DNA from: Lentinula raphanica
Lineage: Eukaryota > Basidiomycota > Agaricomycetes > Agaricales > Omphalotaceae
Assembly: GCA_027919835.1 (NCBI GenBank)
Contig: JANVFP010000024.1
Location: 496,001-560,000 of the forward strand
Direction of reading: 5' to 3'
DNA: 64,000 nucleotides
The notes beneath the pieces are model-generated. The model was not told the origin of the DNA. It saw only the letters and a program-made list of their open reading frames with translations, and did not search any database. Of this stretch, positions 1-9,980 are shown piece after piece; the stretch's first letter is position 1, and each line of letters begins with the position of its first letter. The position numbers and the translations under genes are program-made.

Positions 1-580
1 GCAATACTCACAGAATGCCTTAGCGGGCTAGCCATCTGCTCAAAGAGTCAAGGCGGTAGAAGTTCCACGCGCTTTATAGTATCGAGACTCGGATACACGT
101 TCAGTTTCTCTTGCTTCCAAGTCGTGGTCTCGTATATGATTCGTTTTCGTTTGATTCGTCCTCATAAGTTGTAAACGATTTCTTGTACAGTATACAGTAG
201 CAGTGTACCGTGGTTACCTACTGATAACTTCCTATAACCCGTAAACGAAAATTTGGATGGCGGACGTGACGATGAAGCGACTGACCTGTGACCTGATGAA
301 AGAATGTTTACTAACTGACTCCCAATTGGCTATTAGAACTTTGGTTAAACACTTCCGTAGCGTTTCCAACTCTGAGCCTCAGATCTCTAGACTGAAAGCA
401 ACGGAGTGAACTTCGAACAGGATCTCTCCCGTTCGAACGTTCCAGCGTTGAAGGTGACTCGGGGAAAGAGTTCGGTGTTAGGTTTAGGGAGCCTGGGGAT
501 AATAAACGGTGCATAGGAGCCTATAGGAGCGGAGACGAAGACGAAGAAGAGACGGAATTGAAGCTGAAGCGCTCCAAAAC
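1..580. other. intergenic, no gene seen
   Basis: No open frame here has fungal-gene character. The 67-residue minus-strand frame at 311-514 is short, has no splice context and matches nothing recognisable. The stretch is moderately AT-rich and ends where R1-type repeat sequence begins. Confidence 0.6.
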
Positions 581-629
581 CAGGTGGTGGAAATAGTGAT
601 CTTCAGGTGGTCCAATTTGTTGCTCCAGT

Positions 630-1300
630 GGAGTGTACGAGGACGAAAATCTGTTGAATCAAGATCAACACTAAAGCCAAAGAACTTCGTCTATCGTTAT
701 ACACGCACCGTCCGACTCATCTCCAGATATCCCTTCACCCTTTCCTTCTCGGTTCTCCTCTTATTGGCCCAGCTGACAACAAACGAAATACACCACGTCT
801 TCAGCAGGATTCAAATTCATAGCGCGACCAGTGATAGGTTCTTCATCGTCGAACGTTTATTTGAACGCATTCCTTGCATAGGTTGTCCTCTGCTCGTTGA
901 TAGTGTTGTATACATACGTCCATGTCCTTCATTCCAGACCACCGTCTACCTCTTTCCCTCAGTCCACCCTCTCACCCTTTCACTCTATCCGTCTCCTTCT
1001 CCTTCTTCGCCTTCTTATATCTTCTTCTTCTTCTTTGCCCGGCTCAGAACGAGAAGAGATTCATCGATTCAGTCCACCTCTTTTGCTTCTTCAGCACCGT
1101 TTATCCATTATCCTTTGGCGACGAAGCGAAGCACCTAACGTCCAGCGTAGTCTTCATTGTCGAACCGCTTGTTTCAAGGTCGCCATCTACTGACTACATC
1201 TTCGGTTTGGGCTTTTGAAGCTATTGAGGTGGAAGAAGGGGGAGAGTGAACGTTCAATAATGCTTGACGACATTGTAGAAGAGCGGAGAGGGGCATGCGA
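630..1300 (+). repeat. R1 dispersed repeat, two adjacent partial copies
   Basis: The block around 688-709 reads CGTCTATCGTTATACACGC, the core shared by R1 copies near 14,973, 52,303, 55,508 and 59,633 and, inverted, near 36,909, 56,199 and 63,841. The pyrimidine-rich stretch with ACCCTTTCAC-type words occurs twice (about 725-770 and 960-1,000), each time followed by a GGCCCAGCTGA- or GCCCGGCTCAG-like word and a CATCGTCGAAC-like word. This suggests two R1 bodies fused in tandem. The open frames across it (584-1,138 and others) are low-complexity Ser/Pro/Phe products and are not called as genes. Confidence 0.7.
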
Positions 1301-1649
1301 AGCCCGCACCAAAATTTGTCAGCAAACGTAATGTAAATGACAAATTGCACTGTAATCAAGGCTACGTGATGAAGATTGGCGCCCAAGCGCTTAGCAAAAG
1401 CGACCGTTTAAGTAACCCCGCCCCCGCCAGGCCCCGACCCTCTGCACTCTGTAGATTTGAAGACAGTTCACCAAGTTTACCTATGATGATTTATTTCAAG
1501 GTGAAAGTACCTAAGATTACATAGGATATTTGGTAGACAAAATATGTAACTTGAAAGGAAGGAATGCATAAAAAAGTTTAAAGCTGTAGTGAGAAGTCCG
1601 ACATAATATGTAGAGTAGGTTGTAGAAAACTTGTGAGACAGAGGTTTTT

Positions 1650-2700
1650 TGGGACAGGAAAACCCTTGGAGGTCAAGGTGCATCAGGAAAAATGTACTGA
1701 GCTCTCAGCCACTAAAAGCTGCTTTCAAGCCCCCTAGGGCCTTTCAAGGCTTTGGACCCCCCAAGGCATGCAAAGATACCCCCCAAATTCTAGGCACTCT
1801 CAGCCACTTGAAAGTTCTGGGGTATTCATTGAGGTGCTTTGAGAATCTTTGAGTGTCTTTGAGGATCTTTGAGTGTCTTTGAGTGTCTTTGAAGATCTTT
1901 GAGTGTCTTTGAGGAGCTTTGAGATGCTTTCAAAGGCAAAAAATATGAATAAAAATTAATTTATTCCTCTTATTTTTATTTTACATTACATTCTATTTCA
2001 TATTCTTGTATTATATAATTTCTAATTATATTATATTACATAAGACTTATATAATTACAAGAATTTGTAATGTACTAGTTAATTATCAAATTATATAGAG
2101 AATCTAATTTACAAATCTCATATGTAAAGTCCTTCATTGAGATATGATAACATATACAACATGTAGATATGTAGTTAATATAGCTATATATCAGTTTGGA
2201 CCATGTGACAAACTTTTTGATTGTACATGGTTCACGGTGGCAGCCCAAATATATCATTGAAACAAGATCTTGTCAAAGTTGTCAATGGCAGTTTTTGATG
2301 CATGTATTCTCTAGATTAAGCAAGTTCTGCAATACACTTATGTAATTTCCTATTTGGGTGATGTTTTCTTCATTTAATTTGATATTAAAAGTTGCTAAAA
2401 AGCTCTGCAAAGACTCTCAAAGACTCTCAAAGATCCTCAAAGATCCTCAAAGACCCTCAAAGATTCTCAAAGCATTTCAAAGCACTACAAAGCAGTTTAG
2501 TGACCTGGGTTACCTGGGCAACCTAGGCCATTGAGGCACTTTCAGAGTCCCTAGAAATTAGCCATTTCTTGAGGTGCTCTCAGATCAAAGTATATTCCTT
2601 TGAGGTTGCCTAAGAAATGCTCATTTTCCTCAGTGCTTTCTAGCTCTCCTAAGCATATAGGCCCTCTAGAGAGCCTCAAAGATACTCATAGTTGCCTAGG
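1650..2700. repeat. inverted minisatellite arms around an AT-rich core
   Basis: About 1,835-1,930 is an irregular tandem array of 10-11 bp units of the form AGTGTCTTTG / AGGATCTTTG. About 2,400-2,495 holds the reverse complement (CAAAGACTCT-type units). Between them lies about 450 bp of very AT-rich DNA (1,935-2,390). Flanks on both sides contain related words such as GAGGTGCTTTGAG, CTCTCAGCCACT and CTAGGC. The overall organisation is a fold-back structure about 1 kb long. No coding sequence was seen. It may be a non-autonomous element or a repeat cluster, and its outer ends were not defined. Confidence 0.6.
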
Positions 2701-2751
2701 CCTAGAGTGTTTTTCCTGATGTGTATCATGGCAGACACAAGCCGGCGCCAT

Positions 2752-2922
2752 ATTTAACGTGGGCGCGTGGCGTCTTGTTGCATTCATCGATGGCCGGAAG
2801 CATGGTGGTGATTTAACGTGGGCGCGTGGCGTCGCGGTCGCATTCGTCGGTGGCCGGAGGTGATTTAACGTGGGCGTGTGGCATCTTGTCGCATTCGTCG
2901 GTGGCCAGAAGCATGGTGATGA
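2752..2922. repeat. three-copy tandem repeat of about 52-59 bp
   Basis: Copies begin at 2,752, 2,811 and 2,863, each opening with ATTTAACGTGGGCG and running through a GCATTCRTCGRTGGCC word. The middle copy is about 7 bp shorter. Small open frames cross it on both strands only because the repeat is GC-rich. Confidence 0.85.
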
Positions 2923-3740
2923 TGTGTATGTCAAGAGGGCGTGTATCGAGAGAACGGAGGGTGTGATCTTGGCTTCAGGAGACAAGCCTGGAGTTCGAGT
3001 TGATATTGTTGCCGTTTATCTCCTCCTAGATGCTGGGCAGTTGAGTCCTGAGGTAGCGCCGTCGTGTCAGCAGTTGCAAGCCATTCAATGATATAAAGTA
3101 CGCACAAAGTATATTCTGGATGGCAGACCGCGTCATTGCAGGCTCCATCCCTATTGATTTGTTCCTCAGTCCCTGATTTCCTTCCAGATTCCTCCCATCC
3201 TTCAGGCATCCCAGTGCACACAATAAGAAAGAGCAAAAAACAGGCGAGGACAAGAGTTGAAGGGCAAGAATGAAGGAGGTCTAGCGATGAGAGGTAGGAG
3301 AAGTCACAAAGGTGAGAAGGGCATTCTAGGGTATGGAAATGGCTGCATCACCTCCAGGCTCCAGCGGTGCAGTTAGATCCTTCTGGGCAGAATCATTGAT
3401 CCTGCACCTCCTGGTAGGTCTGAGCACCCTCTTCCACACCCATAGCTATGCTCACCATCCTCCTTGAAGCAGCTTGCATGCTTTTTGGGGTGATTTGAAC
3501 GCGTTTGACCTGCTGGTGGTGGTAATGAAAAGAGATCAACGAAAACACGTGATACTGACGGTGCGCCGCCTACAGCGCGCGCAGCGCACAGCGGCGGGGA
3601 TGACATAAAGCATATTATAAAAAGATGAGTAAAAAGGAATTACAAGCTTTACATAATGATTACAAATCATGGTGCGGGCAAGGATTTCCGGAGAGGGAGG
3701 ACGACGTGGGAATTCGAGACGCGAATTCTGTGAAGGGAAT
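2923..3740. other. intergenic, no gene seen; ends in an R1 remnant
   Basis: No convincing coding region. The 77-residue minus frame 3,373-3,606 overlaps a GC-rich tract and has no gene-like context. From about 3,695 the sequence (GGACGACGTGGGAATTC...) matches the R1 tail at about 55,900-55,930, so the Harbinger element starting at 3,741 sits inside an R1 copy. Confidence 0.6.
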
Positions 3741-3865
3741 AGGGGAGCTCAAACATGAACTCGTTTCCGGTTCCGGTTCCGTTTTCGAATTACATAACGG
3801 TGTGATGTGACTGCCAGATAAATAAGCGCCAGTTAGCGCCCATCGTAGATAATCGTGCGGCTGTA
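3741..3865 (+). repeat. Harbinger left terminal inverted repeat
   Basis: Reverse complement of 6,612-6,736 over 125 bp with one observed mismatch. It starts AGGGGAGCTCAAACATGAAC and ends at CGGCTGTA. The plus-strand transposase start codon lies 25 bp inside it. Confidence 0.9.
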
Positions 3866-3889
3866 TTAAATATCTCTTTACAACCAACG

Positions 3890-5207
3890 ATGGCTCGATC
3901 GAGCTACCATTCTGAACTCATGCGCAAGTTCCTTACTCTCTCCTTGCTCTCAGCTACATTGGATATATTGGATGACCTTGATTTTGAGGAATATTGCCAA
4001 AAAATCCTGCTTGATCTGAATACAATCCAGATCATCAGAGAATCTCGTTATCTACGAGGAAGGAAGCCAGTTGCAAAGGCTGGAAGCATACACCTGGCAT
4101 GGATTTATGCTGAATCTGGAGATATTCTTGATGAAGGACGGTTTATCAACATGCTACGAGTTTCACCACTTGTTTTTGATGTCATTGTCCAACTCATTCA
4201 AGAACACCCAGTGTTTCAGAATCATTCCAATTGTCCACAGTCCCCTGTTGATTTTCAGCTTGCAGTAACACTGTATCGCATGGGCCGATTTGGAAATGCA
4301 GCATCTCTCGAAGATCTTGCTCGATTTGCAGGATGTAGTGAAGGGAGTGTTGAAATTTTCACAGACCGCTGCTTCACTGCGATTGCATCTATGCATGATC
4401 AATTCGTGCGGAACCTAACTGCTGAAGAAAAGGAGAAGGAGAAAGCTTGGATTGATCAGCACATGGGCTTCCGTGGGCTGTGGAGAGATGGATGGGTGAT
4501 GTATGATGGAACAATTGTTCCACTTTACGCAGCTCCTCAGTGGAATGGCGAAGCTTACTATACACGGAAAAGTAATTATGGGCTAAATGTTCAGGTATGT
4601 GAATGGAGATCTCAGTTGCTTTATGCAACTAATACTCTGATAGATAGGAAATGTCCCTTCAAATCTCCGTATCGTTGACTACTCGCATGGACACACAGGT
4701 TCAGCACATGATGCCGAAGCTTTCAAACATACAGCTGCACATAGGTTTCCGGAGTGGTTTTTTGCTGGAGAAGAATTTGCATGGGCTGATTCAGCTTATG
4801 CTCTCACTGAACGGATGATTCCCGTGCACAAGGAACCTGCTTCTAATCAATATCCGAATACAATCTTTGACAAGGCTGTTTCACATCTCCGCGTCCGTTC
4901 TGAACACTGCATGGGAGCGTTGAAAGGCCGCTTCCAGTGTCTGCAAGGTTTACGTGTCAACATTACTGGGCCGGCTTCACACAAGGAGGCTCTACGCTGG
5001 ATTACGGTTGCAATTATTCTACATAATCTCATTCTCGATGTCGAAGGTGAAACAGCAGTTACATATTTCTCTAGTGGTCATACCCATGTTGAAGAACTCG
5101 TTGACGGTGTTTTTGATCAGCCATGGCAGTCAGGACAGGGAACAGATGGGGGCGAGTTGAAGCGACAGCGCTTGACTCAAGAACTGGTTCATTTCAAAGG
5201 ATTGTAA
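3890..5207 (+). CDS. Harbinger (DDE_Tnp_4-type) transposase, two exons
   Basis: It catalyses cut-and-paste transposition of the surrounding element. Exon 1 is 3,890-4,594 (235 codons). An intron opens with GTATGT and closes at the TGATAG just before 4,644. Exon 2 is 4,644-5,207, giving about 422 residues, within the usual size for this family. The frame is continuous across the junction (GLNVQ then IGNVPSNLRIVDYSHGHTG). The DDE triad is visible: D206 in MYDGTIVPLYAAP, the second D in RIVDYSHGHTGSAHDAEAF, and the E in RSEHCMGALKGRF. The N-terminal part (residues about 85-170) carries the helical region with the RMGRFGNAASLEDLARFAG motif typical of these proteins. No disabling change was seen, so it is probably active or recently active. 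Confidence 0.93.
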
Positions 5208-5292
5208 AGGCAACAAAAATATGTAGCTAAATTAAAGTGTAAATATTTTATCTTCAAAAGAGTGTGGGTATACGGGTATATCAGAAGTTCAA

Positions 5293-6550
5293 TCAATTAT
5301 CACGAGAACTACCTTGACGGGTAGGTGAAGATGGAGGACTACTATCGAGCAAAGTACTATTAGCAGATGCATCAATAGCTTGCAGTTTCACCTTCGCAGA
5401 ATTGGGTGAGATGAGTCCAGCTTCAGTGAGTCGGATGAGCTGGTCTCGCTCCTTGAATGCGAGGTCACGGCGCGATTGTAATAGAGCTTCTTGTTTAGCC
5501 TTCTTCGAAACACGGAGCGTGTCTCTGGGATCTGATTATCAGTAAATGAACCTTGGACTTATAAAGCAACCTTACGAATGCATATCGAACAAACGATCTT
5601 CGACTGATCGCTTTTGCGGACGAGACTGATTTGCACGAGCTTTGGCAATAGCGTTGCTAACAGAAGTTGAAGAGGCAGGCAGAGTAGTGTTTCCATATGA
5701 GGTAGAAGCAAGAGGAGTCGACGGTTGACTGTCTGGTGTAAAAGCAAAGGAGCCAGATGCGGAAGGACGAGGATGAACAGTCTCGGAATCGTCTGATTCT
5801 TGCAATTGAAGGTGAAGCACAGTACGACCAGCTGGACCGACACCAGTGGTGAGCTGAGGCGGTGTTATGTTGGCACGAGCAGCCAGGAGTGCATGGAGGC
5901 GAGGAAAGACTGGAAACTCTTGGATGATCTCCTCTGATCTTCTTATCAGTAAGGATCAGCAAGGATCAGATAGGTGAACGTACCCCAGATGTTTCGCACC
6001 CGATCTGTGGTCGTCTCATCTGGCCCTCCTGGTCCAACATAACTATCCAAGTATTCATCCTTCTCTTGATCTTCTGGAACCGGGATCTCTTCATCATCGT
6101 GTTGAACACCTTCACCAGTTTTACGGAGCCTCTTTGCATGATCTTTGTATTTCTTGACGAGCCTGTAGAAAGAGAAGCTGAGTGATTGGAATAGAGCTCA
6201 TACAGGATATGAACATACGCATCCCAATGATCTAGGCAACGTTTAGTGGCGTTGGTGGGGTTGATAGCATACAGATCTGGGATGATAGCAGCAGCTATAC
6301 GCTTCCCAGCCTTTGCCTTACTATCACCAGATGTTTTCTATAAAAGAACAGTTAAATCAGTGTTCAAAAGATATGATTCATTCTATTAACGCACCCCACC
6401 CTTGCGCTTCCCCAGAAATACCACACGGTTTTCCTCCTTTTCAACTTCTGTTATGAGAGCAAAAGACAGCGCTCTGTTGTTATCAGACCAGGAAATAGAT
6501 GGTAGTTCTGGACCCTTATCCTTCTTCTTCCCGGTCCCGCTCCTTGTCAT
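5293..6550 (-). CDS. Harbinger partner (Myb/SANT-like accessory) protein, multi-exon
   Basis: Minus-strand gene inside the Harbinger element. Exon 1 starts at 6,550 with MTRSGTGKKKDKG and reads through PSISWSDNNRALSFALITEVEKE, a short Trp-containing helical segment like the Myb/SANT-type N-terminus of Harbinger partner proteins. Later exons, each separated by a 50-60 bp intron, read KRIAAAIIPDLYAINPTNATK, then KKYKDHAKRLRKTGEGVQHD, RSEEIIQEFPVFPRLHALLAARANITPP, a Ser/Thr/Pro-rich stretch (5,820-5,580) and a basic C-terminus around ERDQLIRLTEAGLISPNSAKV, ending at 5,293. In characterised Harbinger systems such a protein binds the element ends and brings the transposase into the nucleus. That role is inferred here from position and the N-terminal motif. 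The exact exon borders are my reading. Confidence 0.72.
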
Positions 6551-6611
6551 CGAGAATTCAAACGAGTGTATGGGAGAATGGAAGGAAAAAGAACGATGAA
6601 TTCTCAAGTAG

Positions 6612-6736
6612 TACAGCCGCATGATTATCTACGATGGGCGCTAACTGGCGCTTATTTATCTGGCAGTCACATCACACCGTTATGTAATTCGAAAACGGAA
6701 CCGGAACCGGAAACGAGTTCATGTTTGAGCTCCCCT
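6612..6736 (-). repeat. Harbinger right terminal inverted repeat
   Basis: Pairs with 3,741-3,865 and ends GAGCTCCCCT, followed by the AAT duplication. The partner-gene start codon is 62 bp inside it. Confidence 0.9.
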
Positions 6737-7078
6737 AATTTCATTTCATCCTCGGCGTCTGCCAATCTTCCGTATTACCCGGTTGTGTCCTCACTCGTCC
6801 AACGACCATTCATCCACGCAGATACTCGACATGGGGGCTTGATGGCAGATCTACCACTTTTCAACTCGAAAGTACATCTCGATCCTCAAATGTCAATTAA
6901 CGTTGATTCGTAACGTCTAACATTCACGATCCCCTCGTGAGCCAACCATGGAAACCTGGAGGTTCAATCAACGTTGCAACGTTGATTGTTCATTCAACAT
7001 TGCAATGTTGATTGTTCATTCAACATTCATTGAACCGGGAGCCACTTGTTTGAGCGTTTCAGAGGAATGACAGAAATA
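6737..7078. other. R1 remnant and short direct repeats, no gene
   Basis: The first about 60 bp (ATTTCATTTCATCCTCGGCG...) continues the R1 tail cut by the Harbinger insertion. At about 6,970-7,030 a 25-27 bp unit containing GTTGATTGTTCATTCAACATT is repeated twice, with a degenerate third copy. No coding sequence was seen. Confidence 0.6.
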
Positions 7079-8268
7079 TTATACAGAGTGAGATGAAATG
7101 GACCCCTGTCTATCGAACAACTTTTCAAGCGCCAGACGCTTTGCCCGCTCCTGCTCCCACTCATCTTGGTTGCTGCTCAACCCTGGGAAGGGGTCTACCT
7201 CGTTCCGCAAGTCCACCAAGATGTCCTCGTTCTTCAACCCAAGACTCTTTTCGAGTGTATCGGCGACTCCACCGTTCTTGATCCGCTCGTACAGCGCGCA
7301 TTCCCACTTATCTCGTTCCCCTGACAGTACCTCGCCCGTTCCCGTACCCTTCTTCTCCACCATGTCCTTGACAGCCTTCCCAAACTCCGAGGATTCCGAA
7401 AAATCAAAGTCGAGGATTTCGACTCTGTCTTTATATTTGGACTCCATCTGACGATGGAGGAGGATCACAAACTGGTAGGTGGAAGGAACGTTTGGAACTC
7501 TATCGACATGATGCTCGTCGACCTCCGTGCGCATGTCGGTACTCAGACGACCCTTGGTGTCTCCTGACATTTTCGCTGAACCAATTCTGAGAAAACGGAG
7601 GTTTTTGGACAGAGTGACCGATGCTCCGTTCAAACCGATGTTCCTCCCGCTCAGCACTCGTCGATGCCATTCGTTGTCAGAATTGGGCGACTTGAGGGTC
7701 TGATAGCCAAAAACGCGTTTCCCGGACGTCACGTCTTCTTCTGGTACCATCACTGCCACCCAGTCAGCCTTCTCGTCATCATGGCTTTTCTCTCGAATGG
7801 CCACGCCAAGGACGTAGGTTTTCAGCATGACTAGATCAACCCCAGCTTGATCAGAGCGTTGCAGGTTGGTGATTAGGATTGAGAACTCACACTTGGGATC
7901 AGACTGCGAACGAAAAGGCGGTCGGTTGAGATATTCAATGAGATAAGAGGTCAAAAAGGGCTTACAATTGTTTGACTAGACAGGTCCGATTGGAATGTGG
8001 CTATTGTTTGATTTGGTGTAAACTGCTACAGAAGAACAGCAAAGAAGGGGTCCGTTGAGTCATCTAAAGATGAGAGGGGCTGAGTAAGACTCACAGTTGT
8101 TCCAACAGCGTTATTACTAGTAGTCATATTCACTTTGAATGTGAATTCTCCAATTCCCTTTGATTCTTCTTTTGGTGGCAACGGCATAGCAATCACAGTC
8201 TGATTCGTCGAATAGAGGATGTAGACAGCGAGCAAGCGCCACGTAAAGACGATTCGGAAGAGATACAT
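7079..8268 (-). CDS. ALP family member A, secreted protein of unknown function
   Basis: Unrecognised family. Exon 1 (from 8,268, MYLFRIVFTWRLLAVYILY...) encodes a hydrophobic signal peptide ending near IAMPLPP, then a short polar stretch. Exon 1 is followed by at least two small introns (GTGAGTCTTACTC donor near 8,095; a TCTAG acceptor near 7,838). The large last exon carries the family core: WVAVMVPEED, a GYQTLKSPNSDNEW block, LNGASVTL, RIGSAKMSGDTKG, DRVPNVPSTYQF, DFSESSEFGKAVKDMVEKKG, and ERIKNG with the LEKSL box. It lacks the Pro-rich tail of F-J and ends in a charged WEQERAKRLALEKL segment, shared only with E. The mature part has almost no cysteine. Function unknown; an extracellular or effector-like role is a guess. 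Confidence 0.75.
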
Positions 8269-8369
8269 AGTTCGTAAGCGATGATCTTCTGAGAGCGAGA
8301 AATTGATCGAGATGAGTTCAGAGTAAGAGACATATGCTCGACACTCACCTACTGCAGTTTGTTTCCAAA

Positions 8370-8386
8370 GATTTGACCAGCAAATC
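8370..8386 (-). promoter_or_regulatory. conserved upstream palindrome of gene A
   Basis: Read on the gene strand, the site is GATTTGCTGGTCAAATC, an interrupted palindrome 102 bp before the start codon of A. Equivalents lie upstream of B (9,563-9,579), D (18,396-18,412, one change), E (26,636-26,652, two end changes), F (30,923-30,939), G (35,984-36,000), H (50,129-50,145), I (54,169-54,185) and J (59,077-59,093). It sits just before a possible 5'-leader intron whose donor is AG/GTGAGATTC in most copies, so it could act as a DNA site or in the leader RNA. Confidence 0.65.
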
Positions 8387-8490
8387 TCGTTTGTGCGTCG
8401 TGTTGGGTTTTGCTTGAGTGAGGGGGTTAAAAGTAATGTTGGCGTTCAATTGTGGTTTGGTTGGGAGTCAAAAACGAAGATAAGAGCTAG

Positions 8491-8640
8491 GGTCGCTCAA
8501 AAGGCCTCATCTTACCAATTTCCACACATATTAGTATCACCTCGTATTCAGTCGGGGCCCCAGCCTGGTCGCTCAAAAGACCTCATCTTATGTACCAATT
8601 TCCACATGTATCGCCTCGTATTCAGTCGGGCCCGTCATGC
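8491..8640 (-). promoter_or_regulatory. duplicated distal promoter box of gene A
   Basis: The box GGTCGCTCAAAAGGCCTC occurs at 8,491-8,508 and again, one base changed, at 8,567-8,584. Each copy is followed by an ATCTTAC...CCACA.. stretch and CGCCTCGTATTCAGTCGG-like sequence. Single copies precede B (9,679), D (18,492), F (31,008), G (36,072), H (50,215) and I (54,254), with degenerate ones at E (26,748) and J (59,161). The duplication here probably came from the recombination that truncated gene B. Confidence 0.6.
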
Positions 8641-8820
8641 GGTAAGTTGAAGTAACGGGCAGTGAACAACACTTGTTTTTTGGTCTCCTTCCTGCGGGGA
8701 GAAAGCAAAAAGCCTTCGCATCGAACGAAACTAATTGTTGTCCGTCTGCCGAAATTGACAGAACAAGCTTGATTCCTCTTCGATGGATATACAAAAGTGT
8801 AAGCGGTGAGCATAGCTCTA

Positions 8821-9459
8821 GGTCCTTGTCAACGTCCTTGCGCACGTCGGTACTCAGATAACCCTTGGTGTCTTGTGACATTCTCACTGACCCAATTCTG
8901 AGAAGACGGAGGCTTTCGGTCACAATGACCGATGCTCCGTTCAAACTGCTTTTTCTTCCGCTCTTCACTTGTCGGTGCCATTCGTTGTCAGAATTGGGCG
9001 ACTTGAGGGTTTGATAGCCATAGAAGTATTTCTCCGGTTTGCTCGGGGTCAGATCTTCTTCTGGTACCATCACTGCCACCCAGTCAGCCTTCTGGTCATC
9101 ATGGCTTGTATCTCGATTGGCTACGCCGAGGACGTAGGTTTTCAGCATGACTAGATCAATCATATCGCAGCTTGATCAGAATGTTGCACATTGAGGACTA
9201 GGATTGAGAACTCACACTTGGGATCAGACTGCGAACGAAAAGGCGGTCGGTTGAGATATTCAATGAGATAAGAGGTCGAAAAGGGCTTACAGTTGTTGGA
9301 CTAGACAGGTTCGCTTGGAATGTGAACTCTCCAATTCCCGTTGATTCTCCATTTGGTGGTCCTCCCCCGGGGCGGCATAGCAATCACAGTCTGATTTGTC
9401 AGATAGAGGATGTAGACGGCGAGCAAGCGCCACGTAAAGACGATTCGGAAGAGATACAT
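8821..9459 (-). pseudogene. ALP family member B, frame-shifted and 3'-truncated
   Basis: Exon 1 starts at 9,459 with the same signal peptide as A (MYLFRIVFTWRLLAVYILYL). After IAMP a GC-rich insertion near 9,365-9,372 shifts the frame, so the A-like words GIGEFTFQANLS are read only in another frame. The last exon (to about 9,150) matches A through DWVAVMVPEEDL, GYQTLKSPNSDNEWH, LNGASVIV and RIGSVRMSQDTKG, then stops matching after VRKDVDKDLE at about 8,821. From there the DNA matches the upstream region of another copy (8,640-8,820 resembles 9,760-9,965), so the C-terminal half has been lost. Confidence 0.82.
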
Positions 9460-9562
9460 AGTTCGTGATTGATGATCCTCTAAGAGCGAGAAATTGAGCG
9501 AGATGAGTTCAGAGTAAGAGACATACACTCGACGCTCACCTACTGCAGTTTTTTTCCCCAAA

Positions 9563-9980
9563 GATTTGACCAGCAAATCTTGTTTGTGCGTCGTGTTGGG
9601 TTGTACTCGAGGGAAGGGAAAAAGCAACGTTGGCGTTTTGTGATTTGGTTGGGAGTCAAAAACGAAGATAAGAGCTAGGGTCGCTCAAAAGGCTTCATCT
9701 TACCAAATTTCCACATGTATTGGTATCGCCTCGTATTCAGTCGGGCCCGTCGCGCGGTAACGGGCTGTGAACAACAGTGAACAACACTTGTTTGTTTGGT
9801 CTAATACCTGCGGGGAGAAAGAGGGAGAAAGCAAAAAGCCTTCGCATCGAACGAAACTGGTTGTTGTCCGTCAGCCCGAAATTGACAGAACATCCTCCAA
9901 TTTACCGTTCTCGAAGCTTAATTCCTCTTCGATGGAAATACACAAGCGTGAGCCATAAGCATAGCTCTAGAGGCTAGTAG
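9563..9980 (-). promoter_or_regulatory. upstream region of ALP member B
   Basis: Contains the GATTTG-N5-CAAATC site (9,563-9,579, 104 bp before the start) and the box GGTCGCTCAAAAGGCTTC (9,679-9,696), followed by the same CTGCGGGGAGAAAG and CAAAAAGCCTTCGCATCGA words that lie beyond gene B's breakpoint at 8,690-8,730. No coding sequence seen. Confidence 0.6.

Larger units (their letters stand above)
3741..6736. mobile_element. PIF/Harbinger DNA transposon, complete
   Basis: The 2,996 bp element is bounded by 125 bp terminal inverted repeats (3,741-3,865 and 6,612-6,736). They differ at one position that I could see (ATCGTGCGG against ATCATGCGG). The termini read AGGGGAGCTC...GAGCTCCCCT and are flanked by AAT on both sides (3,738-3,740 and 6,737-6,739), consistent with the 3 bp target duplication of Harbinger elements. 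It encodes two genes in convergent orientation: a DDE transposase (plus) and a multi-exon partner protein (minus). This is the typical two-gene PIF/Harbinger layout. The near-identical repeats imply recent movement. Confidence 0.92.

Noticed and set aside
584..1138. 184-residue plus-strand frame
   Set aside because: It lies across R1 repeat pyrimidine tracts, is low-complexity (Ser/Phe/Pro), and other R1 copies do not keep the frame.
1835..2495. Possible CRISPR-like regular repeats
   Set aside because: Units are 10-11 bp without spacers, and the genome is eukaryotic; these are minisatellite arrays.
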